This document shows, piece after piece, positions 8,585 to 17,509 of a DNA stretch of 64,000 bases (position 1 is its first letter; each line of letters begins with the position of its first letter). Both the position numbers and the translations under genes were made by a program. The stretch is from Candidatus Manganitrophaceae bacterium. Its GTDB lineage: Bacteria; Nitrospirota; Nitrospiria; SBBL01; Manganitrophaceae. A model generated the notes under the pieces. The model was not told the origin of the DNA and ran no database searches. It worked only from the letters and a program-made list of their open reading frames with translations. The stretch lies in contig JACQEZ010000020.1 of the NCBI GenBank assembly GCA_016200325.1, positions 124,001 to 188,000 of the forward strand. The letters run 5' to 3'.

Positions 8585-9709
8585 ATGAACAAAATTAAAA
8601 TAATGCATGTGACACACGATTTAAATATCGGCGGTCTCCAGCGGGTGGTCGTGGATCTGGCCAAAAATATCGATAGAAATAAATTTGAGGTGTCTGTCTG
8701 TGCGTTGCGAGAGGGGGGACCTTTTGAAAAAGAATTAACGGATCAAGGGATTGAGGTGATCCGAATGCCGCCGATGAACGATCGTCCCGACTACTTTCGG
8801 TTTTGGAAGCTGTACAAAATAATGATTGAGAAAAAGACGGCGGTGGTTCACACGCACAATATCGAGCCGTTTACAGATGGCGTCCCGGCCGCTTTATTGG
8901 CGCGGGTTCCTGTGAGGGTACACACCGATCATGCACGCGTTTTTCCGGATAAAAAACGATATATGTTTGCCGAATGGATTCTCTCCCATTTTACTTCTCA
9001 GTTGGTCGCGGTCTCCGAGCATACGAAGGCAAATTTGGTTCAATATGAAAAAATTAATTCAAAAAAAATAAAGGTTGTTTTAAACGGCATCGCGGGGGAA
9101 AAGTACCGGGTTCAAATCGATAAAGAGCAAAAGAAAGCGGCACTTGGAATCGGCCCGGGCAGGGCTCCCATTTTGGGCGTCTCGGCGCGGTTGACCCGGC
9201 AGAAAGGGATCTCTTATCTCCTGCAGGCGGTAAAACTCCTTTCGAAAGATTATCCGGACACGCTGTTGCTGATCGCGGGAGAAGGGGAGTTATGGGATCA
9301 GTTGAATGCCGAAGCAAAAGAATTGAGGATTGAACGGAATGTTTTATTTCTCGGGCCGCGGTTGGATGTTCCTGAAATACTTCAACTACAAGATGTTTTT
9401 GTTCTTCCCTCTCTTTTTGAAGGCCTTCCCTTGGTTCTTTTGGAAGCGATGGCGGCTTCGTTACCGATTGTGGCGACCGATGTGGGGGGCAATCGACAAG
9501 CCGTCCGCGACGGCTTAAACGGCTTTATCGTACCGTCCAAAGATTCTGTCGCGTTATGTAGTGCAATCAAACGATTGATTGAAAACAGCGCGACACGCGA
9601 GAGCTTTTCAAGGAATTCGCTGGAATTGTTTCAAAAGGAATTTGCCTTGGAACGGATGGTGAAGACGTATGAAGAGATTTATCTCAATTGTTTAGTATCA
9701 ACCAATTGA
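8585..9709 (+). CDS. Glycosyltransferase family 4
   Basis: A 374-residue GT-B enzyme. The N-terminal Rossmann half begins IMHVTHDLNIGGLQRVVVDLA, typical of GT4 transferases acting in polysaccharide loci; the C-terminal half contains GVSARLTRQKGISYLLQA and the donor-binding E-x7-E motif in LFEGLPLVLLEAM, followed by IVATDVGGNRQAV. The GGLQRVV start resembles the sugar transferases associated with PEP-CTERM/EpsH1 systems. No membrane segment is visible. The sugar and acceptor are not deducible. Confidence 0.9.
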   Translation: MNKIKIMHVTHDLNIGGLQRVVVDLAKNIDRNKFEVSVCALREGGPFEKELTDQGIEVIRMPPMNDRPDYFRFWKLYKIMIEKKTAVVHTHNIEPFTDGVPAALLARVPVRVHTDHARVFPDKKRYMFAEWILSHFTSQLVAVSEHTKANLVQYEKINSKKIKVVLNGIAGEKYRVQIDKEQKKAALGIGPGRAPILGVSARLTRQKGISYLLQAVKLLSKDYPDTLLLIAGEGELWDQLNAEAKELRIERNVLFLGPRLDVPEILQLQDVFVLPSLFEGLPLVLLEAMAASLPIVATDVGGNRQAVRDGLNGFIVPSKDSVALCSAIKRLIENSATRESFSRNSLELFQKEFALERMVKTYEEIYLNCLVSTN

Positions 9710-10034
9710 GGAAGGTAAGACGCAACAGAATTAATGTTATGGATGGCCACAATGCCGTCCAAATAGCAGAGCCACTGCCGGCCGGACTTAAGTAAGGTCC
9801 CATCATTCAGGCGGCGCCCATCAATCCAGAGAAGCCGCGCTTTCATAAAATATCATGAACCAGACGGTTTCTGACTGCTCTGTTACAATAATGTAATAGG
9901 ACGATTATCAAAATAAATATCTGCTCTAAAGTGTTTAATCTCTATTAAAATTCGGCATTTGTTCTATAAAGCATCTGTAAGTGACCGAAAATTTAAAAGA
10001 TAATTTGAGAAGTGCCAGGATCGGAAAGCTGGAT
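9710..10034. other. Intergenic stretch within the exopolysaccharide operon
   Basis: A gap of 325 bp, unusually long for this tightly packed operon. Its left half is GC-balanced, and on the minus strand an open frame of 55 codons runs from ATG 9846 to TAA 9679, overlapping the end of the GT4 gene; its product (starting MKARLLWIDGRRLNDG) is not one I recognise. The right half (about 9850-9980) is AT-rich. No convincing promoter, terminator or repeat was found. It may be the scar of a lost gene, or the minus frame may be a small real gene; evidence is weak either way. Confidence 0.4.
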
Positions 10035-11336
10035 ATGAATCGAAATATTCTAATGCTCTGTTATTATTTTCCACCTTTGACTGATGTCGGAAGCAAGCGG
10101 AGCGTTGCATTTTCGAAATACTTTAAAAAGTATGGATGGAATCCCTATGTTTTAAGTGTAAAGAATCCGGATAAAGGGTATTGCTCCGTCGGAAATGATC
10201 AACCACCTGAAGGGGTTACGACGGAGTATTCCTATTCTGTGATCAATCTATCAAGACTGGTAGGGAGGCTCAATGGCGTGCTTTCGAGGCTCCTCGGACT
10301 TATCCGTATCAAAGTGAAGAGGAATTACTTTTATCTCCTCTTTTGTATACCCGATCAATTTTGGGGATGGATCCCGCTCACCACCCTTAAAGGGCTAAAG
10401 CTCATTAAATATCATAAAATCGATATGATCTATGTCTCTTGCATGCCGTTGAGTTCGGGGGTCTCGGCGCTCCTTCTTAAGTTTATGACCGGGAAGCCGC
10501 TTATACTCGATTTTCGAGATCCCTTCGGGATCGAGAGGGTTTTTTCAATATTGGATGTGCCCAAATTTAGAAGAAAAATCGAACGATCTCTTCTGAAGCT
10601 TTTCTTGAAGTATACTGATATTTTTATTGTTAATAATGATGAAACAAGAAAAATCTATATCCAGGAGTATCCGGAGGCCAAAGATAAGATTTTCTCGGTT
10701 CATAACGGTTTCGAATCGGGATACATGATTCAGAAGGGGATGGAGAAATATCGCAAGTTTACGATCGTTTATACCGGAGAGTTTTACTTTTATGCCTTGG
10801 AAGCCGAAACCTTTTTTCAGGCGATTGCCTTGCTTAAGCAAAAGGGGAAAATAAGCCAAGACACTTTCCAGTTTCTCTTTTACGGAGATGGCAAAAGCGA
10901 AATCGAAAGGATTGCAAAAAAATATGACATTACCGACCTGGTCATAACGAGTTCCCGGGTTCCTTATAAAGCTGTTTTAGAGGTCATGTCAAAATCACAT
11001 CTTCAATTGCTTCGAATTGTAAAGCCGATGATTAGTACAAAGCTCTTTGAAGGGATCCCGCTCAATATTCCTTTTTTGGCGACCATTCCTCATGGAGAGG
11101 TCGAGGAGATTATCCATACATATAGCCCGAGCTCTTTTGTGGTGACCGAAGAATCTCCTGAGAAGATCTCTGAGGCGATTCTGGGCGCAGTCGCAAAATA
11201 TGAAAATAATGAAATAAAAGACAATTACGTGGAGGAATTCCTGAAAAGGTTCTCAAGAGAGAGCCTGACGCTCGAATTGATAAAAATCATCGAGAACCAT
11301 TTAAACTCCAGAGGGCCGTGCGTTGAAAATAATTAA
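10035..11336 (+). CDS. Glycosyltransferase, GT4-like
   Basis: A 433-residue GT-B-like protein. I start it at ATG 10035 (MNRNILMLCYYFPPLTDVGSKR), the usual opening of this glycosyltransferase subfamily, with GGAAAG upstream; the GTG at 9981 would add 18 residues without family resemblance. The first half has PLILDFRDPFG and IVNNDETRKIY; the second half carries VYTGEFYFYALEAETFFQA and FYGDGKSEIERIAKKY. The E-x7-E signature is poorly conserved (TKLFEGIPLNIPF), as in other members of this subgroup. It overlaps the following epimerase gene by 14 bp. Confidence 0.85.
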   Translation: MNRNILMLCYYFPPLTDVGSKRSVAFSKYFKKYGWNPYVLSVKNPDKGYCSVGNDQPPEGVTTEYSYSVINLSRLVGRLNGVLSRLLGLIRIKVKRNYFYLLFCIPDQFWGWIPLTTLKGLKLIKYHKIDMIYVSCMPLSSGVSALLLKFMTGKPLILDFRDPFGIERVFSILDVPKFRRKIERSLLKLFLKYTDIFIVNNDETRKIYIQEYPEAKDKIFSVHNGFESGYMIQKGMEKYRKFTIVYTGEFYFYALEAETFFQAIALLKQKGKISQDTFQFLFYGDGKSEIERIAKKYDITDLVITSSRVPYKAVLEVMSKSHLQLLRIVKPMISTKLFEGIPLNIPFLATIPHGEVEEIIHTYSPSSFVVTEESPEKISEAILGAVAKYENNEIKDNYVEEFLKRFSRESLTLELIKIIENHLNSRGPCVENN

Positions 11337-12408
11337 CATTGTGGGTGCCAGACCCAATTTCATGAAAATCGCTCCATTGATCCGGGAGATGAAAAAGAGA
11401 GAGAAAATTGAGCACCTTCTCGTTCATACCGGCCAGCATTATGATAATGACATGTCCGACAGTTTCTTTAAGCAATTGGAAATTCCGGAGCCGGATATCA
11501 ATCTGGGGGTCGGCGCCGGCTCTCATGCGGAACAGACAGCGAAGATCATGATCGAGTTCGAGAAGGTTCTTCTCCAACATAAGCCCGATTTTATTCTTGT
11601 CGTGGGGGATGTCAATTCAACGATCGCGTGCTCCTTGGTTGCCTCGAAATTGGGTGTAAAAATCATCCATGTGGAAGCCGGCCTTCGCAGCTTCGACAGA
11701 GGAATGCCCGAGGAGATCAATCGGGTTTTGACGGACGCCATCTCTGATCTCTTGTTTACCACAGAGGCAAGCGCCAACAAAAACCTGAAGCAGGAGGGGG
11801 TTCCTGAGCAAAAGGTTTTTTTTGTTGGAAATGTGATGATTGATACGCTTGTCCACTGCTTGGACAAGATTCAAGATCGCAGTCTGCCGTTTCAGAACTT
11901 ACATGAAAAGCAATATGCGGTCGTTACCCTTCATCGGCCTTCCAATGTAGATCGTCCTGAGGTCTTAGAAAAAATACTCGATGCGCTTTCCCGCATTTCA
12001 CAAAAGATAAAACTCGTCATCCCGCTCCATCCGAGGACCCAAAAGAACATCAATGCCTTCGGTTTGCAAGAGAAGCTTGATGCCATCGCACGGAACGGGG
12101 TGATCGCCGGGCCAATCGGCTATCTCGAGATGCTGAGGCTCATTAAATCGGCCAGACTGGCAATTACCGATTCCGGGGGTCTTCAAGAGGAGACGACCTA
12201 TCTCGGCGTTCCCTGCATCACAATGCGAGAGAATACCGAACGTCCCTCCACGGTAGAGTTGGGCACGAATGTCCTCGTCGGCAATGATCTTGGTTTGCTT
12301 TTTGAGCATTTTGAAAAGATTCTGTCGGACCATTTTAAAAAAGGGCAGATCCCTCCGCTTTGGGACGGAAAAGCGGCGTCAAGAATTGTTGAAGTATTGG
12401 TAGGCTGA
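11323..12408 (+). CDS. wecB: UDP-N-acetylglucosamine 2-epimerase (non-hydrolysing)
   Basis: A 361-residue enzyme that interconverts UDP-GlcNAc and UDP-ManNAc. The frame opens with TTG at 11323 and reads IINIVGARPNFMKIAPLI, then HTGQHYD, VVGDVNSTIACSL, HVEAGLRSFDRGMPEE-INR and the C-terminal SGGLQEE plus CITMRENTERP motif, all diagnostic of the WecB fold. It overlaps the upstream glycosyltransferase by 14 bp. A second epimerase lies at 16307; this one belongs to the shorter RPNFMK-type branch, so the two may supply different amino sugars or one may act on a different epimer. Confidence 0.93.
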   Translation: MKIINIVGARPNFMKIAPLIREMKKREKIEHLLVHTGQHYDNDMSDSFFKQLEIPEPDINLGVGAGSHAEQTAKIMIEFEKVLLQHKPDFILVVGDVNSTIACSLVASKLGVKIIHVEAGLRSFDRGMPEEINRVLTDAISDLLFTTEASANKNLKQEGVPEQKVFFVGNVMIDTLVHCLDKIQDRSLPFQNLHEKQYAVVTLHRPSNVDRPEVLEKILDALSRISQKIKLVIPLHPRTQKNINAFGLQEKLDAIARNGVIAGPIGYLEMLRLIKSARLAITDSGGLQEETTYLGVPCITMRENTERPSTVELGTNVLVGNDLGLLFEHFEKILSDHFKKGQIPPLWDGKAASRIVEVLVG

Positions 12409-12409
12409 C

Positions 12410-13882
12410 GTGAGCACTCAAAATACCAGCACACGATCGCAGCTTTATTGGAATACCCTCATCCGTATTCCTTCTCAAATCATCTCCTTCGTGATCTCAA
12501 TCCTTGTAACCAGGATTCTTGAGCCGAAGGATTTTGGTGTGATGGGGATCGTCATGATGTTGATCGGCTATTCTAATTTGATAACCAATTTTGGATTTAA
12601 CGAAGCGATTATTCAGAAAAGGATCAACGATAAAAAGGTTTTAAACTCTATATTTACATTTGACCTGGTGGTTTCGTCTTTTTTTGCATTATTGTTCTTT
12701 ATGCTTGCCGGTTATATCGCGGACTTTTTCAAAACCCCTGAGTGTAAAGAAGTCATCAGGGTTATGAGTCTCGTATTTATTATCAGTTCATTCACCGGCA
12801 TGCCGGCCACTCTCTTAAAAAGAGATATGAACTTTAAATATATCTCTCTCTTCGATTTTATTAGTTCTTGTCTGATGAATTTTATTACCCTGTTTTTGGC
12901 TTTAAAAGGTTTTGGATATTGGGCCTTGGCCTATGGCCAATTGATTCCACTAATCATCATGACAGTTTCATTGTGCATTAAAACAGGATGGATTCCAATC
13001 TTCTATTACAGTCATGCTTCACTAAAAGAGATCTTTCATTTTGGAAAGTGGAATTTTATGAAGACGCAACTGGGATTTGTCACCCAACACCTCGATAAAT
13101 TTATTGTGGGAAGATGGCTTGGACCGACGAGCCTCGGCTTTTATGACAAAGCAATCAGTGTGGCAGAAATGCCTTATAACTCGCTCATTATCAATATCAA
13201 TAGTGTCATGTTTTCCTCTTTCAGCCGAACAAATGAGAATAAACATCAGCTACAACAACAATTCAGAAAAAGCTTAACGCTGCTTTCTTTTATAAATCTT
13301 CCGATCTACTTTGGTTTAATCGTAATTGCACCTTATTTTGTTTTGGTCCTTCTCGGCAATAAGTGGTCTCCCATGATTATCCCTTTTCAAATTATCCTTG
13401 TAAGCATGCTCATTAGATCATTCGGCGGTTTGACGGCAAGTCTAAACGTGGGGGTGGGTAAATATAAAGATCATACGATACTTTTTTTTATCGCTTTGGT
13501 TGCTTTTATGATCACTGGTTTTCTATTTTTGTCTTTTGGTATTGAAGGGATTGCCGCGAGTTATTTTGTTTTTAGCCTTATTCAAATTTATCTATGGATG
13601 GGTTTATCATTAAAAAATATCGATTTGTCCTGGAAAGATGTCTTGTCAGCCGTTTATCCGGGTGCTGCCGCCTCAATCGTGATGTTCTGTGTCGCTAAAT
13701 TACTGACCCAGTTTATTTTTATAGATTATTCATTTATCAATATGATTTCTGTCATCGGTATAAGCGCATCTGTTTATTGTTTGTATGTGCTTCTGGATAA
13801 TTCTAAGCTTACCAAAGACTTAAAAAATATAATCTGGGAAGATATCAAAAGTAAAACGTCTATTGTTTTAGCGCAGAAGTAA
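12410..13882 (+). CDS. Wzx-type flippase (MOP/WzxC family)
   Basis: A 490-residue polytopic membrane protein with about 12-14 hydrophobic segments. The N-terminal RSQLYWNTLIRIPSQII... VTRILEPKDFGVMGI pattern and the FGFNEAIIQ block are typical of the WzxC/RfbX lipopolysaccharide flippases of the MOP exporter superfamily. It would move lipid-linked repeat units across the inner membrane. GTG start directly after the wecB stop (1 bp gap). Its presence with the ligase/polymerase-like gene at 15055 indicates a Wzx/Wzy-type rather than ABC-type export route. Confidence 0.9.
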   Translation: MSTQNTSTRSQLYWNTLIRIPSQIISFVISILVTRILEPKDFGVMGIVMMLIGYSNLITNFGFNEAIIQKRINDKKVLNSIFTFDLVVSSFFALLFFMLAGYIADFFKTPECKEVIRVMSLVFIISSFTGMPATLLKRDMNFKYISLFDFISSCLMNFITLFLALKGFGYWALAYGQLIPLIIMTVSLCIKTGWIPIFYYSHASLKEIFHFGKWNFMKTQLGFVTQHLDKFIVGRWLGPTSLGFYDKAISVAEMPYNSLIININSVMFSSFSRTNENKHQLQQQFRKSLTLLSFINLPIYFGLIVIAPYFVLVLLGNKWSPMIIPFQIILVSMLIRSFGGLTASLNVGVGKYKDHTILFFIALVAFMITGFLFLSFGIEGIAASYFVFSLIQIYLWMGLSLKNIDLSWKDVLSAVYPGAAASIVMFCVAKLLTQFIFIDYSFINMISVIGISASVYCLYVLLDNSKLTKDLKNIIWEDIKSKTSIVLAQK

Positions 13883-13927
13883 GCTTTCGTTGCTCTGAAT
13901 GAAGTTAATTTAAAAGGTCTTAGATAA

Positions 13928-15040
13928 GTGAAAAAAACAATCGTGTTTATCAGTCCAGGCCCAACCTATCGGCCGCATTCTGAGCTTTATGAGAGCCAAT
14001 TTAAAGAGCTCTCTAAAAACTTCAGAGGATATATTTTTACGACCTCTTCAATCAGTGAGACGTTTCCAATCGGTGATTTCACCTATCGGTCGATGAAGTA
14101 TTACAGTTCAAAGTTCAGAGTTTTATTCTTTTTGTTTTTTTGTATATGGAATGCGTTCGGATTTCTTTCAAAAAGAGAAAAAATAGATCTGGTCATTTCC
14201 TATGATCCTTTCCTGACCGGAACAATCGGGTGTATTATCTCTTTCATATTGAGGGCGAAGTTTGTACCGGAAGTGAATGGTGTATATACTTCCGATGCCG
14301 AGTGGCTCGATCTACCCGATACCATTGGTATCAGGCTCAAGAGGATCGGCTATGATTGGATAATGCGCTTTGTCCTGAAACATTCCGATGGGATTAAGTT
14401 ACTTTTTCGTGAGCAGGTTGATCCCTTTAAAAATATAATCAAAGGTAAAACGATACGAGATTATCCCTGTTTTGTCCCTATAGATAATTTCAAAAATATC
14501 TGTGAAAACAAAGAAGTGCTTTTCGTTGGGTTTCCTTTTAAGAGAAAAGGAGTCGATCTCTTAATCGAGGCGTTTAAAGCAATTGCTCCAAAGCATCCGG
14601 ACTGGAAGTTAAAGATTCTAGGCTGGTATCCTGATCCGGATGAATTGACCCGGGCGATCGATGGGCATAGCCAAATTTACCATCAAAAGCCTGTGCCGCA
14701 TCAAGAAATGCCGCAGCATATCGGATCCTGTGCTATTCTTGTGTTACCCTCTCGATCCGAAGCAATGGGAAGGGTTCTGGTCGAAGCGATGGCGGCGGGA
14801 AAACCGAGGATTGGTGCCAATGTAGATGGTATTCCAACCGTCATCCAGCATGGTGTTGACGGCTTATTATTCGAGCGAGAGAACATAGATGATCTTGCTG
14901 AAAAATTAGATATGCTAATGAGCAACCCGGACCTAAGGCATAAACTGGGTAGTGCGGGCGAAATGAGGGCAAGAAAGGAATTTACAAAAGAAGAATATGT
15001 TAGAAATTTAACCGACTTTTGCAATAAAGTATTGAATTAA
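13928..15040 (+). CDS. Glycosyltransferase family 4
   Basis: A 370-residue GT-B transferase starting at GTG 13928. A short hydrophobic stretch around residues 58-78 may peripherally anchor it to the membrane. The C-terminal half has the donor-site motif SEAMGRVLVEAMAAGKP (E-x7-E) and GANVDGIPTVI. It follows the flippase after 45 bp and is followed 14 bp later by the ligase-like gene. The nucleotide sugar and linkage are unknown. Confidence 0.88.
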   Translation: MKKTIVFISPGPTYRPHSELYESQFKELSKNFRGYIFTTSSISETFPIGDFTYRSMKYYSSKFRVLFFLFFCIWNAFGFLSKREKIDLVISYDPFLTGTIGCIISFILRAKFVPEVNGVYTSDAEWLDLPDTIGIRLKRIGYDWIMRFVLKHSDGIKLLFREQVDPFKNIIKGKTIRDYPCFVPIDNFKNICENKEVLFVGFPFKRKGVDLLIEAFKAIAPKHPDWKLKILGWYPDPDELTRAIDGHSQIYHQKPVPHQEMPQHIGSCAILVLPSRSEAMGRVLVEAMAAGKPRIGANVDGIPTVIQHGVDGLLFERENIDDLAEKLDMLMSNPDLRHKLGSAGEMRARKEFTKEEYVRNLTDFCNKVLN

Positions 15041-15054
15041 TCATATGGTGATCA

Positions 15055-16295
15055 ATGACAGAAACTGGAAATAATAGAAATCTTGGCAAGTATAAGAATT
15101 GGTTCTTCTTCACACTGGCGTACCTTCTCGTCGATTATGGGCGTCCTCAGGATATTCTTCCGATCGGATTTTTAAAACCGGGAATGATTGTTATTCTAAT
15201 ATTAACCGGGTTTCTGCTCTTTACGGGTAAATTAAAAGAGTCTGACAGTAAACAAACCCGGATGATGTGGCTCTTTATCCTTTTGCTTGGTATCTATGTC
15301 CCCTTTGCTGTCAATAATTTTCTTGCCTACAAAACCACAGAGACAATGTTTTTATTTATGCCCTTTATTTTATCCATTGTCGTTTGCATAAATTCACTGG
15401 AGTACCTTAAAAAGCTGATCTTTTTTCTTATATTAATCATGATATACGTCTCTGGATACAGCCTTTTACACGGCGGTGTCGGTTCTGGCAATTATTTTCA
15501 AGATGAAAACGACCTTTCTCTCTACATCAATATGTACCTGCCTTTTTGCTTTTTTTTTTCTCCGTCGAAAAAGGAAAGGTCAAGAAAATTGTTTATGCCG
15601 TTGGCCTACTAACCGGAATTGGCGCGATTATCATCTCTTTCTCCCGTGGAGGCTTTGTCGGACTGATATCTACTGCGGTCGTCGCCTGGCTTTATAGCCC
15701 CAAAAAATTAAAATCATTGGCCATTATCGGATTATTGGCACTGATGATCTATGCATATGCAGGAGATGCTTATTGGGAAAGAATTTCGACTGCAAAAAAC
15801 ACAGATGAAGGAACAGCGGCCGAGAGAATAGAGTCCTGGAAATCGGCCTGGAACATGTTTCTCAGCAATCCGCTCGGCGTGGGCGGGAATAATTTTATGG
15901 TGAGATTTCCTGAATATCAGACGGAGTATTTCAAAAAAGCGATGTGGGGGCGACAAGCACATTCATTATGGTTTACGCTGATACCTGATCTTGGAATCCC
16001 AGGAATAACGATCTATCTTTTGCTTTTATACTACAATGTCAAAGACATATTCTATTTAAGAAACATAAAGAATAATCTTCCCGATTCGAGATACTTTCCC
16101 GCCTTATCGGCGGCCTTCATGGCGTCTATCGCAGGCTATTTCTCATCGGGTACTTTTCTCTCGGTCTTATATTATCCCCATTATTGGTACCTTAGCGGGA
16201 TAATAGTCGCAGCGGCAAAGGTCGCAAAGAGTACACAAATTGCGAATGAGAGGATAATGCAAAGGCCGAATGTTATAGTGGACGTTAAATTATAG
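15055..16295 (+). pseudogene. O-antigen ligase-like / exosortase A-associated O-glycosylation ligase, split by frameshift
   Basis: Two overlapping open frames (15055-15612 and 15546-16295) together encode one polytopic protein of about 410 residues. The first half begins with a YLLVDYGRPQDILP segment and several membrane helices; the second contains SFSRGGFVGL, then NPLGVGGNNF and AHSLWFTLIPDLGIPG, the typical Wzy_C/O-antigen ligase landmarks. The RPQ start suggests the putative O-glycosylation ligase branch tied to exosortase A. The frames meet at a run of ten T (15550-15559) and differ by -1. The gene may be inactivated, a sequencing homopolymer error, or expressed through slippage; flanking codons stay well conserved, so decay is not advanced. 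Confidence 0.85.
15550..15559 (+). other. T10 homopolymer at the frame junction
   Basis: Ten consecutive T residues lie exactly where the reading frame of the ligase-like gene must change by -1. Upstream the frame reads NMYLPFCFFF; downstream the other frame reads SVEKGKVKKIVYAVG. Adding one T would restore a single frame. Such runs are classic sites for sequencing error, phase-variable slippage and transcriptional slippage. Confidence 0.8.
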
Positions 16296-16306
16296 GCGTT
16301 GTTCCC

Positions 16307-17455
16307 ATGCCCAGCACGCATCCTCGAAAAATAATGTTGGTCTTCGGTACCAGACCGGAAGCCATTAAATTGTGCCCTCTTGTGAAAGCGCTGGAAAAAC
16401 ACACAGACGAATTTAAGACTGTTGTTTGTACGACCGCTCAACATCGGGCGATGCTCGATCAGGTTCTGAAGACTTTTGATGTCGCTCCGAATTACGATCT
16501 GAATTTAATGAAAAATGACCAAACATTATTTGATATCACTTCTGGAATTTTAATCGGGATAGGCAAGATCATAAATAAAGAGAACCCTGAGCTCATTCTG
16601 GTACAGGGAGACACCACCACCACATTTTCCACTTCCCTTGCCGCTTATTATAATCGGATCAAGGTCGGGCATGTGGAGGCGGGACTGCGTACGGGCAATA
16701 AATACTCTCCCTTTCCTGAAGAAATAAATAGAAAAATGACGACCATCCTTGCAGATATACACTTTGCTCCGACAAAAAAAGCAAAGGAGAATCTTTTACG
16801 CGAAGGGGTCTTGGAAAGGGATGTTATTGTCACCGGAAACACCGTGATTGATGCGCTTTTATGGGTCAGAAAGAAGATATCGGATGAGAAGAAAACCTAT
16901 AAAGAACTAAGCGATATTGATTTTACAAAAAAAATAATACTGGTCACCGGACATCGGCGAGAGAACTTTGGACAGGACTTTGTCAACATCTGTCAAGCGT
17001 TGAAGGAGCTTGCTGTACAATATCGAGAGATTGAAATCGTCTATCCAGTTCATTTAAACCCGAATGTCAGAAGGCCTGTTTATGCCGTACTTTCTGGTAT
17101 TGAGAATGTGAAACTGATAGAGCCCCTTGATTATGAGCCGTTCATTTATTTGATGGATCGATCGTATTTTATTATTTCAGATTCCGGCGGAATCCAAGAA
17201 GAAGCTCCATCGCTCGGCAAGCCTGTTTTGGTTACACGGAACACCACCGAACGGCCGGAGGCGGTAGAAGTCGGCGCCGTGAAATTGGTGGGGACCGACC
17301 GCAAGATCATTCTCCAGGAGGCTGAAAAATTATTAGATGATCGGACGTCTTATTCAAAGATGTCAACGCTCCAAAACCCTTATGGCGATGGTCGCGCGTC
17401 TGAAATAATAATCGGTGCGATCAGAGAACTTTTGCACTCCGACGGACCTTCTTAA
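16307..17455 (+). CDS. wecB: UDP-N-acetylglucosamine 2-epimerase (non-hydrolysing)
   Basis: A 382-residue WecB-type enzyme with the canonical LVFGTRPEAIKLCPLV start, CTTAQHRAMLDQVL, VQGDTTTTFSTSLAA, HVEAGLRTGNKYSPFPEE-INR, TGHRRENFG and SGGIQEEAPSLGKPVLV...TTERPEAV motifs. The GTRPEAIK and TAQHR signatures are those of bona fide UDP-GlcNAc 2-epimerases that make UDP-ManNAc. It lies 11 bp after the ligase-like gene. It is only distantly similar to the epimerase at 11323, so this is not a recent duplication. Confidence 0.95.
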   Translation: MPSTHPRKIMLVFGTRPEAIKLCPLVKALEKHTDEFKTVVCTTAQHRAMLDQVLKTFDVAPNYDLNLMKNDQTLFDITSGILIGIGKIINKENPELILVQGDTTTTFSTSLAAYYNRIKVGHVEAGLRTGNKYSPFPEEINRKMTTILADIHFAPTKKAKENLLREGVLERDVIVTGNTVIDALLWVRKKISDEKKTYKELSDIDFTKKIILVTGHRRENFGQDFVNICQALKELAVQYREIEIVYPVHLNPNVRRPVYAVLSGIENVKLIEPLDYEPFIYLMDRSYFIISDSGGIQEEAPSLGKPVLVTRNTTERPEAVEVGAVKLVGTDRKIILQEAEKLLDDRTSYSKMSTLQNPYGDGRASEIIIGAIRELLHSDGPS

Positions 17456-17509
17456 GTGGTTTCGATCGATAAGATAGATCATCTACAGGCCATGAGATTA
17501 TAAATCGCT

